From positions 1-64,000 of the forward strand of contig JAWZDV010000043.1 of NCBI GenBank assembly GCA_034142505.1: a stretch of 64,000 nt of DNA, written 5' to 3'. The position numbers were made by a program, and so were the translations under genes. The number at the start of each line of letters is the position of its first letter. Positions within the stretch are counted from its first letter, which is position 1. Under the pieces are notes generated by a model, which was given only the letters and a program-made list of their open reading frames with translations, did not search any database and was not told the DNA's origin. Shown piece by piece: positions 16,223 to 24,674 of this stretch. The DNA is from Hungatella_A sp034142505 (GTDB lineage Bacteria; Bacillota; Clostridia; Lachnospirales; Lachnospiraceae).

Positions 16223-16750
16223 TTACTCCAATACGTACAGGGTGATTTTCGCCGCCGCACGTCCGATATAGGTATCTTCTTCTAAACGGTAGGTGTCGAA
16301 ACTGGCCGTACACGGATATTCTCCTTTGGTCAGTTCCGTATCCAGCTCCGCCTCATCTATGTACTGTTCCGGCTCAATATATCCGGAACGGTAGATTTCT
16401 TCTCCCGTATCATCACGGGTAATGGTCACGGTGAAACGGTTCCCGTTATCAGGCGGGTTCTCAATCATGAAATTGGCTTTGGCTTTTCCGTTCTGCAGAT
16501 AGGGAGTCGCGTTGATGGAGAAAGCCACCATGCCTTCCTCTACGATCGCATCCAGTTCTCTTCGTAAGCCTTCCGGATCGTTTAAGGTTCCTGTCTTTAC
16601 ATTTCCTTCTGCCTGCAGCCGGGGAATGTCCGATTCCACAGGCCGGCTGTTGATATAGACGAAATATCCGGCTCCTGCCATCACGGCCAGACAGAAGGCA
16701 GCCGCCAGGACCACTACCAGGATATTCATCCGGTTTCTTCTTGCTTTCAT
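16223..16750 (-). CDS. Single-pass surface protein, paralogue 2
   Basis: 175 residues with a short basic tail, one transmembrane helix (about 9-32) and an exterior domain homologous to its neighbour: RELDAIVEEGMVAFSINATP, NFMIENPPDNG, ITRDDTGEEIYRSG, KGEYPCTASF, and a closing IGRAAAKITLYVLE. Adjacent genes of the same plan, 55-60 bp apart, indicate tandem duplication and divergence. Likely part of a membrane-anchored surface complex. Function unknown. Confidence 0.75.
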   Translation of the reverse strand: MKARRNRMNILVVVLAAAFCLAVMAGAGYFVYINSRPVESDIPRLQAEGNVKTGTLNDPEGLRRELDAIVEEGMVAFSINATPYLQNGKAKANFMIENPPDNGNRFTVTITRDDTGEEIYRSGYIEPEQYIDEAELDTELTKGEYPCTASFDTYRLEEDTYIGRAAAKITLYVLE

Positions 16751-16781
16751 TTTGCTTTCTCTCCCTGTTTGCTCCTATGGG

Positions 16782-17321
16782 TCACTGGTTCCGGCTGATG
16801 ACCCGCAGGGTAATATCAATGGACATCTCCGACACCGGGGTCATCTGTTCAAACAGCTCCAGTCTCACTGTCACCGGATATTCCCCAGGCTTTTGTTCTT
16901 TCTCCAGGCGGATGGTCTCCACATAGGTTCCCGGGTCCACCCGTCCCGTGCTGCCCAGCATTTTCCCGTCTTCTCTCCCATACAGGCTGATTCTGGCGCT
17001 GTAATGATTGGATAACGGGTTCTCGTATTCAATGTTACAGTCCAGACTCCCCTCCTCCATTGTCGGCAGCTGGTTCATGACCAGCCAGAAATCCCCTTCG
17101 GCCACCTCCTCCGGCTCACCGGCATGCAGAGTCCCGCTTTTGGCATGTTCGTCCGGCTGTATCGTAATTCCGGCCGGAACAGTGGCCGGAAAATAGCAGA
17201 CAGCCGCCCATACGCTGATTCCTAAGATCGCGATTGCCATAACCATTACCACAGCCATTGCCCAATACCTTTTCTGCCGGTAAGTTTTTATCTGCTTCTC
17301 TTTCTTTCTGCTCTTACCCAT
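16782..17321 (-). CDS. Single-pass surface protein, paralogue 1
   Basis: 179 residues: basic tail, transmembrane helix (about 19-42), then an exterior domain with the same order of blocks in weaker form (DFWLVMNQLPTMEEGSLDC, YENPLSNH, GREDGKMLGSTGRVDPGTYV, KPGEYPVTVRLELF). It lies between the GLUG protein and the closer pair of paralogues, so it may be the oldest copy. No catalytic motif. Confidence 0.72.
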   Translation of the reverse strand: MGKSRKKEKQIKTYRQKRYWAMAVVMVMAIAILGISVWAAVCYFPATVPAGITIQPDEHAKSGTLHAGEPEEVAEGDFWLVMNQLPTMEEGSLDCNIEYENPLSNHYSARISLYGREDGKMLGSTGRVDPGTYVETIRLEKEQKPGEYPVTVRLELFEQMTPVSEMSIDITLRVISRNQ

Positions 17322-17341
17322 TCTTCTACCTGCCTGCTCCT

Positions 17342-20300
17342 TTACGGCGTCACAACAGCATCCACCGCTTGATCATAATCCTGTGCGGATACGCTGAACC
17401 AGTATCCAATCTGATATTCAAACTGTGACTCCGGTCCCAAATGCAGACCGCTGTATTCCATCACGTATCGGTAAGACAGACTTCCTCCATACTTAATTCG
17501 ATACTCCATCCACGCTGTTCCCGCCGGTGCATCCTCGTTGTAGTACTTTATCGCGCCTACTACGGCTGGGTTCGCTCCGCTCCAGTCTGCCAATCCCAGT
17601 TTTACACCCCCCTCCGGATCGGTTAGATTTCCTGTGTGTGAAAGCGGGATATCGGACGGCGCCGGTGTCAGTTTGACATATCCGTCCGTATCCTTTGCTG
17701 ACGCGCGTAGTATCTTTCCGTCGACCGGATAAGGATTCCGATTCGTGATGCTTAAATTGGAACTAAAATCTGCATGGTCTGTCCCATCCGGCGTTAAATC
17801 CGCCATGGTCACTTTGACCGGCATGGTCACGCTTATGGTTTTACCGGTGATGCCCGGCACCGTAATCCGAATCTCATAACGGGTTGTCCCGGACGAGGCT
17901 TCCAACAGGATATAACGAGGCTCCGCTTTCGTGTAAGCTGCCGCCCTGAACAGGGTAATATTCTCAACGGTTCCCAATTCCAGCGTTGGATCATTGAGCG
18001 AGTCGGACACAGTCGTGCCTTTCAGATCGGTACTGCCTGCCTTTATCCCAAGATTTTGGTTGGCGTTGATGTAACCGTACTTGTGATACCCGTCTGCCAT
18101 CCCCGTAATATCCGTGCATGGCACAGCAAAAAAATTCTCCCCTGTGCTTCCCGGTGTAAAATAGCTGTCTACCGCCTCGAGGGCACGGAGTTTTAAGTCT
18201 GTTACCGCCCCGGTCTTCAGCGGCTGGGTATTTCCATCCTGCAGTGTCTCCGGGCTAAAAGTTACATCCGTCGTTACCGGCGGCACCAAGGTCGGGTAGC
18301 CGCCGGTCTCCTCCGCCTCCAGGCTGGTATACCAGACACGGTCTGTTCCAGTTTTCAAAGCACCTCCGCTCACCGTATTCAACCGGGTAACCGCCGCGTT
18401 GGATTTCATCTCCTGGGTGACCATGGATTCTGTGAGAACTGCCGCAGTCCCACCTCCCGAAACCGCCTGCAGCGTACCGGTTTCCACACTGGTCTGACTG
18501 TCCCAGATACAGGATTGGATTCCTGTTTCTGCCCCTGAACGGTACGCCGCAAAAGAACCTGCAATAGCTCCCGGCTCCCCGGCTGCTGATTTTATGAGAC
18601 CTGTGTTATAGCAGTTCGTTATTTTTTGTACGCTGCCGTCCACCACACATGTCCCGACAAATGCCCCTGTTTTGCTGCCATCGCCTCCCTCCACAACAGC
18701 GCGGTTATAACAGTTCTGTATCGTAATTGCCGCATTGGCCGTGGAAGTACCTGCACGAACCACCAAGCCTACAAAACCTGCCGTTCCTGCCTCTGTGGTT
18801 CCATCTGCCGCGGATTTGTGTTTGACACTGCAAGAAGGCGCCAGTCCCAGCTTTTCTATCACGGCTCCCCCTCCGGCATAACCAAAAAGTCCGGCGGCCC
18901 CATCCTGTTCTACCCTCATGTTATGGATCATGTTTCCGTTCCCATCGAAGGTCCCCGTATAGGGAGCCGTACTCGTTCCCACTGGCTTCCAAAGAATCGG
19001 GTCAGACTCACTTCCTCCATAAGCAGCTTCGCCCAGATTAATGTGATTCATTAGTTTGGCGCAGGCATCCTGCTTCGTTCCACTGTTTACCTGATAAGCA
19101 AACCAGCCAAACTGGGCGGCATTTGTGATCTGATATGGATCTTCGGCGCTTCCATTCCCAGCTGGCTTTGTATCCGGAAGCCAGCCCAGGACCATTCCCT
19201 GGCCTACGGCTTCCCAGTCGGGAGCTTTCACCAGTTTTTTTGTTTTGGAAAAAAGCGGATAGCCTTCGGGATTATATTGCCATGCTCCCTCCATCTTCTG
19301 TTCATTCAGCTTATAGGCAAATGCCCAGGAGCGCATCACATCCTCCGTCTGTACCCCTCCTCTCGTCGTTGGGGCCACTCCCTGCAGGGCATATGAATTA
19401 GTTGTACCTCCTCCGCTCACATAACCAAACAGACCATCAGCCCTATTATTGGTTGAACTTTTATCTATGGATACATTTCCGGTATTATAACAGTTCTTAA
19501 TGGTTTTTACATGATAAGCAGCTATTCCACCAGCCGCATATGCACCGCTTGCTCTTCCTGTTATCGTTCCTGTATTATAACAATCGATAATCTGGGTCCC
19601 GTCTCTGGCCAGGCCGACAATTCCTGCCGTATATAGATAATTGCCGCTTCCTATTGATGTAATAGATGCATGATTGTAACAACGTTCAAAACGTGCGTTT
19701 GTCGCCCTGCCGGTAAATCCGCTATATGCAACTTGTTGCGCCACTCCTCCTGCATGGCTGTCATTACTGATGATTTCCCCACTGGCTACCCCGAAATCCT
19801 TAACAGTCCCGTCAAAACCGACATCGCATATAAATCCCGTATCCCCATACAAATTTGATACGGAATATCCTCCGCCGTCAATGACTCCATTGAGACCAAA
19901 GGAGTTATTACTATGCTGACTTGTAAGTCCATTCCAAAGCAGTTTTCCTGCGCCGTCATTATACATCTCCCCATTTAAATCAAGATCTTTCGTCATCCGC
20001 AGGCACCAGCTTCTTCTGGAGTAATCCGTATAGACGGCATAAGAAAACCAGGCCAGCGCCTCAGGCGAGTCAATTTCAAAAGGATTCTCTGGACTTCCAT
20101 CCCCTCTCTTAGGTTTATATATTCCCATATCATTTGTATTGTTATATACAGCTTCTCCTACCGAACGCCAGTCCCTGTAAATGACTGAAGCATCCGCGGC
20201 AGCTGTCATGTTTAAGGGGTAGGTTTTAGCAGCAGCTCCTATCCTTGCTGCAAGTTCACCTTTCACGGAGGATGTATCCGCCAGCGGTTCCACTGGTCCC

Positions 20301-22468
20301 GGAATCTCCTGGATGTCATAGGCCGATATTCTTAAATATCCGGCTGTCTCTGGTGATTCTTCTGTTTTGCTTCCTTTCATCACCTGACGGCTGCCATTCA
20401 TATGGATTTCTCCTGCTGTGCTCCAGACAATCGCCTGTCCGTCTACCTCTTCCGGCAGGGTGATGGACGTCTCCTCCAGCAAAGGGGTCTGAAGATTGGT
20501 TTCTTCTGGCAGCAGCAGTGCCACCGCTGATATTTTGGAATATTCTGCGGCTGCCTGATTTGTGCTGACTGCAAAGTACTCAATCTGGGGGTAGGCATGT
20601 TCGGTACGGTACCATTTTCCTGGCATCCTGGCCTCACTTCCCGACATTTCTGCCGTATTCCTTCCCTCCAGGCGGAATGTTGCGGCTTCTGCATCGGATG
20701 CTGTCGCTTCCACTCTTTCCTCTCCATCTGACTCTGTGGAGTTCTCCCCTCCGGTGGTATCGTCGGCACATGCCATCTGTCTGTCATAAATACAACCTGC
20801 CAGTCTTCCTTCTCCTTTTGCAGCAAATGCACCACGCAGGTTTCCATTCGCAGCCAATATGGATGATGAAAAGCAGTTCTCTGCCATTCCGTCATTCACT
20901 GCCACAAAACCTCCTACGGTGTCATTTCCATCTAAAAAGCCTGATGAATAGCTGTTTTCTATTCTTACTTTCTGTCCTGCAATTCCCGCCAGTCCTCCAA
21001 GGAAGCTTTCTTCTACGCCTTGCCTGGACATGATGGTGGTACAGGTGAAGCATTCAGACACGGTGGTATTTCCTGCCATCTGAGCGATCAAGCCTCCCGC
21101 TGTTATCCTGCTTGCGGTTACCATGATGAAAACATCATCGCGATCTCCCATCACATATCCTGGCTGGGCAATAGCTGATGTGGCAGTCTCCGGCTTCCCG
21201 GCGTCCGGGGTGTCCGGCTGTGTCTGTGCATTTGGCGGAGTGGCAATCTCCGGGATGGCATCCGACGGGGTGGCTTCCATCTCCTGAACTACATCCGGAT
21301 CTATAACTTCAGACAATTTCATCATATGGTATTGCCGCTCCACCATCCGGACTGCCGCCGTTTCGGCATCCTTGTCTGGTATGCCTGTGTCCGCTATACC
21401 TGTGTGCAGTATCACAACTGTCTGCTCCACTGGGTTGACTGATATTGCAGAACTTTCTTTCCCGTTTTTGGATTCTGCCAGAGCTTCGGATTCTGCCGAA
21501 ACTTCGGATTCCGCGGGAATTTCGGATTCCACCGGGGCTCCAGATTCCTCCGGGGCTTTGGATTCTGCCGGGGCTTCGGATTCCTCCGGGGCTTTGGATT
21601 CTGCCGGGGCTTCGGATTCCTCCGGGGCTTCAGATTCCTCCGGGGTTTCGGATTCCTCCGGGGCTTCAGATTCCACCGGGGTTTCGGATTCCTCCGAAGT
21701 TTCGGAATCCACCGGAGTTTCCGAATCTGCCTTAACACCTGTGCTTTCCATCTGCCCTGGCTCGGTCTCCACTTCTATTCCGCCGGAACTATGTTCCTCT
21801 GTCTCAAAAGACTCAGCGCTTCCTTCATTACCCCCTAAATCCGGTCCCCTGCCAGATGACAGTCCCGATTCGATCCCCGGTCCCTTCTCTTCCTCTGCGT
21901 CAGCAGGGCTGGCTTTCGCCAGCAGATATCCTGTCTCAACGGGAATTTCCATCTGGATTTCTCCACCCATCCCGCAGTTATCAATATCGGAATCCACCGC
22001 ATAGGCCGCCAATGCCCCATACCCATCCACATATCGTTCCCCATCATAGTAAGTAACTGGAGTATGGATTGAGGCCCCGCTCAAAAACAAATTCTCTATT
22101 CTGGCCTCTTTCAGCACGCCGAACAACGGTCTTGTCAGACCACTTATCACATACCCATTCCCGTCAAAGTCCCCGGTAAACGGTTCTAAGTTTGTCCCAA
22201 TGGACTGGTATAGCCAGCTTAGATCCAGGTCTGCTTCCAGCCGATACTTACCGTTTAAGTTATACTCTTCACTCTCCTGATCCAGCAGATACTGCTCCAG
22301 TTCCTCCCCGGAATGAAGCACGATCGTCTCACGGCTGTTGGCACGGGCTGTTCCCATACTGTGAACCACATAGCATCCGGCGGCCGCTACCAGCAGGCTG
22401 GCAATTACCGCCAGCAGACCAGTATGTTTCTTTCCTTTCCATTGATTATGTAATATGAAATAACTCAT
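17342..22468 (-). CDS. GLUG-repeat giant surface protein (1,708 aa)
   Basis: One N-terminal membrane segment (about 16-35) anchors or exports the chain. There follow GLUG-like motifs (GDFDGNGYVISGL, GVIDGGGYSVSNL, GTFDGNGNMIHNM), each starting a right-handed beta-helix-like rung set, and a long low-complexity spacer of about 250-340 built of ESEAP/EESEA/AESKA hexapeptides. A second GLUG cluster (about 870-1,320) and beta-sandwich-like modules end the protein. No LPxTG or cell-wall-binding repeat is seen, so retention is via the N-terminal helix or by partners. GLUG motifs are known from IgA peptidases and adhesins. It is adjacent to a dedicated signal peptidase gene. Confidence 0.85.
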   Translation of the reverse strand: MSYFILHNQWKGKKHTGLLAVIASLLVAAAGCYVVHSMGTARANSRETIVLHSGEELEQYLLDQESEEYNLNGKYRLEADLDLSWLYQSIGTNLEPFTGDFDGNGYVISGLTRPLFGVLKEARIENLFLSGASIHTPVTYYDGERYVDGYGALAAYAVDSDIDNCGMGGEIQMEIPVETGYLLAKASPADAEEEKGPGIESGLSSGRGPDLGGNEGSAESFETEEHSSGGIEVETEPGQMESTGVKADSETPVDSETSEESETPVESEAPEESETPEESEAPEESEAPAESKAPEESEAPAESKAPEESGAPVESEIPAESEVSAESEALAESKNGKESSAISVNPVEQTVVILHTGIADTGIPDKDAETAAVRMVERQYHMMKLSEVIDPDVVQEMEATPSDAIPEIATPPNAQTQPDTPDAGKPETATSAIAQPGYVMGDRDDVFIMVTASRITAGGLIAQMAGNTTVSECFTCTTIMSRQGVEESFLGGLAGIAGQKVRIENSYSSGFLDGNDTVGGFVAVNDGMAENCFSSSILAANGNLRGAFAAKGEGRLAGCIYDRQMACADDTTGGENSTESDGEERVEATASDAEAATFRLEGRNTAEMSGSEARMPGKWYRTEHAYPQIEYFAVSTNQAAAEYSKISAVALLLPEETNLQTPLLEETSITLPEEVDGQAIVWSTAGEIHMNGSRQVMKGSKTEESPETAGYLRISAYDIQEIPGPVEPLADTSSVKGELAARIGAAAKTYPLNMTAAADASVIYRDWRSVGEAVYNNTNDMGIYKPKRGDGSPENPFEIDSPEALAWFSYAVYTDYSRRSWCLRMTKDLDLNGEMYNDGAGKLLWNGLTSQHSNNSFGLNGVIDGGGYSVSNLYGDTGFICDVGFDGTVKDFGVASGEIISNDSHAGGVAQQVAYSGFTGRATNARFERCYNHASITSIGSGNYLYTAGIVGLARDGTQIIDCYNTGTITGRASGAYAAGGIAAYHVKTIKNCYNTGNVSIDKSSTNNRADGLFGYVSGGGTTNSYALQGVAPTTRGGVQTEDVMRSWAFAYKLNEQKMEGAWQYNPEGYPLFSKTKKLVKAPDWEAVGQGMVLGWLPDTKPAGNGSAEDPYQITNAAQFGWFAYQVNSGTKQDACAKLMNHINLGEAAYGGSESDPILWKPVGTSTAPYTGTFDGNGNMIHNMRVEQDGAAGLFGYAGGGAVIEKLGLAPSCSVKHKSAADGTTEAGTAGFVGLVVRAGTSTANAAITIQNCYNRAVVEGGDGSKTGAFVGTCVVDGSVQKITNCYNTGLIKSAAGEPGAIAGSFAAYRSGAETGIQSCIWDSQTSVETGTLQAVSGGGTAAVLTESMVTQEMKSNAAVTRLNTVSGGALKTGTDRVWYTSLEAEETGGYPTLVPPVTTDVTFSPETLQDGNTQPLKTGAVTDLKLRALEAVDSYFTPGSTGENFFAVPCTDITGMADGYHKYGYINANQNLGIKAGSTDLKGTTVSDSLNDPTLELGTVENITLFRAAAYTKAEPRYILLEASSGTTRYEIRITVPGITGKTISVTMPVKVTMADLTPDGTDHADFSSNLSITNRNPYPVDGKILRASAKDTDGYVKLTPAPSDIPLSHTGNLTDPEGGVKLGLADWSGANPAVVGAIKYYNEDAPAGTAWMEYRIKYGGSLSYRYVMEYSGLHLGPESQFEYQIGYWFSVSAQDYDQAVDAVVTP
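21473..21733. repeat. 18-bp repeats encoding ESEAP-type hexapeptides
   Basis: About 14 units of the GATTCCTCCGGGGCTTCG type (18 bp, six residues each) inside the GLUG gene. They vary by point changes and keep frame, so unit number can change without frameshift. Confidence 0.85.
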
Positions 22469-22488
22469 CTTCTATCTTCCTCCACCCT

Positions 22489-23220
22489 TTAACTTCCTCG
22501 TCTGACGATCCACACAACCCTTCCCAATATAGCCTCCGACGGCACTGTCCCGATCTTCCGGTCCCGGCTGTCCAGCGATTCCGCCCGGTTATCTCCAAGC
22601 ACCAGATACTGTCCATTCATCACGGTCTGAATTGCGCTCATACGTTCTTCCTCTTTTGTATCCCCATACTCTGGTCTGGCAAGCGTGACATATTCCTCCG
22701 GTTCCTGCGCCCCATTAACCAGTACGCGGCTCCCGGACCTGTTGAACTCCACCTGGTCCCCCGGCAGACCCGCCACCCGCTTCACCATGGTTTCTCCATT
22801 CATTTCAAATACCACCACATCATCCCGGCGGATTTCCCGGCCTCTTCGGTTATAGACGATCCAGTCTCCATGATTGAGATAAGGATACATGGATGTTCCC
22901 GATACCTGGTCAATACCGATCTGATCATCAAACAGCCAGACCGCACACAGGAACAAGAAAACAAAAGCCCATAATCTCATATTCCTGCGTTTACATCTCA
23001 CAAAATAACACCGCATCTCCATACGGATACGACGGCGCATCTGCTGTTCCAGTCTTCCCGGTTCCATGGTTTTTACCGTATCCCAGAGATAGCAAAGTAC
23101 TTCTTCTTCCTCAAAACCGCCAGAACAGACCGTGCGAAAATGGGAGTTTCTATTTTCTTTTATCCCACGGCCTTTCCGCCCCCGGCTGCGGGACTGCCCC
23201 CTTTTTATGACTGTCTCCAC
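22489..23220 (-). CDS. lepB: Signal peptidase I
   Basis: 243 residues from GTG 23220 (AAGGAAGGTG upstream). An unusually long basic cytoplasmic region (about 1-80) precedes the transmembrane helix (about 82-97). The serine/lysine dyad is present: Ser110 in SGTSMYP and Lys147 in MVKRVAGLPGD, with the GDNRAESLDSR box near the end. It cleaves signal peptides on the outer face of the membrane. As first gene of the surface operon it is probably dedicated to the GLUG and secreted proteins, similar in logic to SipW beside TasA in Bacillus. Its only promoter candidate lies in the adjacent invertible-looking segment. Confidence 0.9.
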   Translation of the reverse strand: METVIKRGQSRSRGRKGRGIKENRNSHFRTVCSGGFEEEEVLCYLWDTVKTMEPGRLEQQMRRRIRMEMRCYFVRCKRRNMRLWAFVFLFLCAVWLFDDQIGIDQVSGTSMYPYLNHGDWIVYNRRGREIRRDDVVVFEMNGETMVKRVAGLPGDQVEFNRSGSRVLVNGAQEPEEYVTLARPEYGDTKEEERMSAIQTVMNGQYLVLGDNRAESLDSRDRKIGTVPSEAILGRVVWIVRRGS

Positions 23221-23238
23221 GGTCTGGCACCTTCCTTT

Positions 23239-23262
23239 ACTCTGTAATATACATTACGGAGT
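23239..23262. repeat. Left dyad site of putative invertible segment
   Basis: Imperfect 24-bp palindrome containing TAATATACATTA at 23245-23256. Its 12-bp core is repeated as the exact reverse complement at 23579-23590. Lies directly upstream of the lepB ribosome-binding site. The layout (arms around a short asymmetric centre) suits a tyrosine-recombinase core site. Confidence 0.6.
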
Positions 23263-23500
23263 GCATACCGAATCTCCAACCGGTGTCTGCCGACTGTCTG
23301 GCACACAATAAATTGCTGTTTTTGTCATCATTGGATTGTCTTCAGAATTATTTGACAGCGCAGGACTCTGCCTGATTTAATTTTAGACACAGCAAACAGG
23401 CGATTTCGGCCCGTAAGCCCAATCTCCTCTTCCAGATCCCCATTTTTGCGTATTTGTACGTATCACTTGCCAGGATTCGCATTTTTTTCCCTTTCAAACC

Positions 23501-23528
23501 TTGCAATTTTTACGAAAATGGGTATAAT
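23501..23528 (+). promoter_or_regulatory. Promoter inside putative invertible segment (points away from lepB)
   Basis: TTGCAA (23501-23506), 16-base spacer, TATAAT (23523-23528) on the plus strand. No gene lies downstream on that strand before the terminator. Between the dyad sites I see no comparable promoter on the minus strand facing lepB. In the reverse orientation this promoter would drive the surface operon. Confidence 0.65.
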
Positions 23529-23570
23529 AGACTATATCATGAAGGAATTATCCTTCCAGAATGATTGTAG

Positions 23571-23598
23571 ATACCTCATAATGTATATTAAGAGGTAT
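23571..23598. repeat. Right dyad site of putative invertible segment
   Basis: Imperfect 28-bp palindrome (outer arms ATACCTC/GAGGTAT) holding TAATGTATATTA at 23579-23590, the exact reverse complement of the left core. The outer right arm and T-run lie outside the core, so inversion would break this hairpin. Confidence 0.6.
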
Positions 23599-23609
23599 TT
23601 TTTATTTTT
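23571..23609 (+). terminator. Terminator formed by the right dyad
   Basis: Stem ATACCTC/GAGGTAT followed by TTTTTTATTTTT. It would stop transcripts from the 23501 promoter after about 70 bases in the present orientation. A second hairpin, GAAGGA-ATTA-TCCTTC, lies at 23541-23556. Confidence 0.65.
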
Positions 23610-23634
23610 CCATTTATTTCACATGGAAATCTTG

Positions 23635-24549
23635 TCAGCCCCGCACCATCCGCATCCTCGATAACTGTCTTCTTGGCTGTTCCTCCGTGGTCATGGTGTA
23701 GATTCTGGTAGTACTGATATTCGAATGTCCCAGCAAATCCATCAGTCTCACAACATCCCTCTCTACCTGATAAAACATTCTCGCGAACAAATGGCGCAAA
23801 TTATGAGGAAATACCTTCTCCGGATTTACTCCGGCCTCTTTTCCCAGTTGTTTCATCTTCTTGCTAACATTGCTCCGGTTCACCGGATTTCCATGCTTCG
23901 TGATAAAGATACTCCCCGATAAGATCTCCACATTACGGCAGTACTTTTTTAACAGCTTCGTCAATTCCATTGGCAGCAGCACTACCCGGGACTTCCCCTT
24001 ATTATAAATCTCCACACGCCCGGTCTTTATTGACTCAACCGTAATAAATTTCAGTTCACTGATCCGAACTCCCGTACTGCCAATGGTCTGAATCAGCATA
24101 CTCATTCTCGTATCCCCTTTCCTCCTGGCAGCTTCTATCAGCCTGGTATAATCCTTCTCCGTCATTTCCCGCTCCGGTTTCAAATATAACACTCTCTGAA
24201 CCTTAAACAATTTCACCTTTAACTCCGCTCTCCCCAAAAATACCCAAAAACTGTTGAGCGCCGCCAGCATGGAATTGGCGCTGGTGATTTTATACCGTTC
24301 CCTTAAAAACTGTTTATATCCCCGTACTATTTCCCTGTCTAATGGATAAGCCTGTTCTGATGCACCTTTCTGGTCCATCGCCCGCTCCCCCCTCCCTTCA
24401 GTCCGCACCGTCCCTAAGTACTTTACAAATGTCTGTACATCCCGAAGATATTTCTCCACCGTTGCTCCGCTCCGTTCCTCATCCTGCAGATAATCCCGAT
24501 AGTCATCCAGCAGTTCCCTACTGATTATCACATTTTTGCGTTCCATCAT
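23635..24549 (-). CDS. Tyrosine recombinase (XerC/D-like)
   Basis: 304 residues. N-terminal SAM-like core-binding domain (about 10-105) and a C-terminal catalytic domain with the full set Arg162 (STGVRISEL), Lys186 (KGKSR), His249 and Arg252 (HNLRHLF), His275 (LLGHSN) and Tyr284 (IYT). It breaks and rejoins DNA through a 3'-phosphotyrosine intermediate. No excisionase, phage or conjugation genes accompany it. It sits beside the two inverted dyad sites upstream of lepB, which suits a local invertase rather than a mobile-element integrase. An AGGAGGGC site and a T-tract precede ATG 24549. Confidence 0.9.
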   Translation of the reverse strand: MMERKNVIISRELLDDYRDYLQDEERSGATVEKYLRDVQTFVKYLGTVRTEGRGERAMDQKGASEQAYPLDREIVRGYKQFLRERYKITSANSMLAALNSFWVFLGRAELKVKLFKVQRVLYLKPEREMTEKDYTRLIEAARRKGDTRMSMLIQTIGSTGVRISELKFITVESIKTGRVEIYNKGKSRVVLLPMELTKLLKKYCRNVEILSGSIFITKHGNPVNRSNVSKKMKQLGKEAGVNPEKVFPHNLRHLFARMFYQVERDVVRLMDLLGHSNISTTRIYTMTTEEQPRRQLSRMRMVRG

Positions 24550-24596
24550 ATTAAAAAAAGCCCTCCTTTATGCATCCATCTCATTGACCGCCTTAT

Positions 24597-24658
24597 CAAA
24601 AAAAGCGGGTGGGACCCCCCCATCATCTGCTTTCGATGATGAGGCGGCTCCCCCGCTC
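24597..24658 (-). terminator. Terminator of the opp operon
   Basis: Long minus-strand hairpin (CATCATC/GATGATG inner arms, GCGGG/CCCGC outer arms) followed by TTTTTTTG, 17 bases after the oppA stop. Confidence 0.85.
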
Positions 24659-24674
24659 TCATGTCCCAATTCTT

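Noticed and set aside
21473..21733. CRISPR-like repeat array
   Set aside because: The 18-bp units are contiguous, coding and without spacers.
21372..22004. Ser-rich 210-codon frame antisense to the GLUG gene
   Set aside because: Mirror of the 18-bp repeats; no start site signals and no independent features.
23635..24549. Tyrosine recombinase as a prophage or ICE integrase
   Set aside because: No phage, excisionase or conjugation genes adjoin it; the inverted dyads next door fit a local invertase better.
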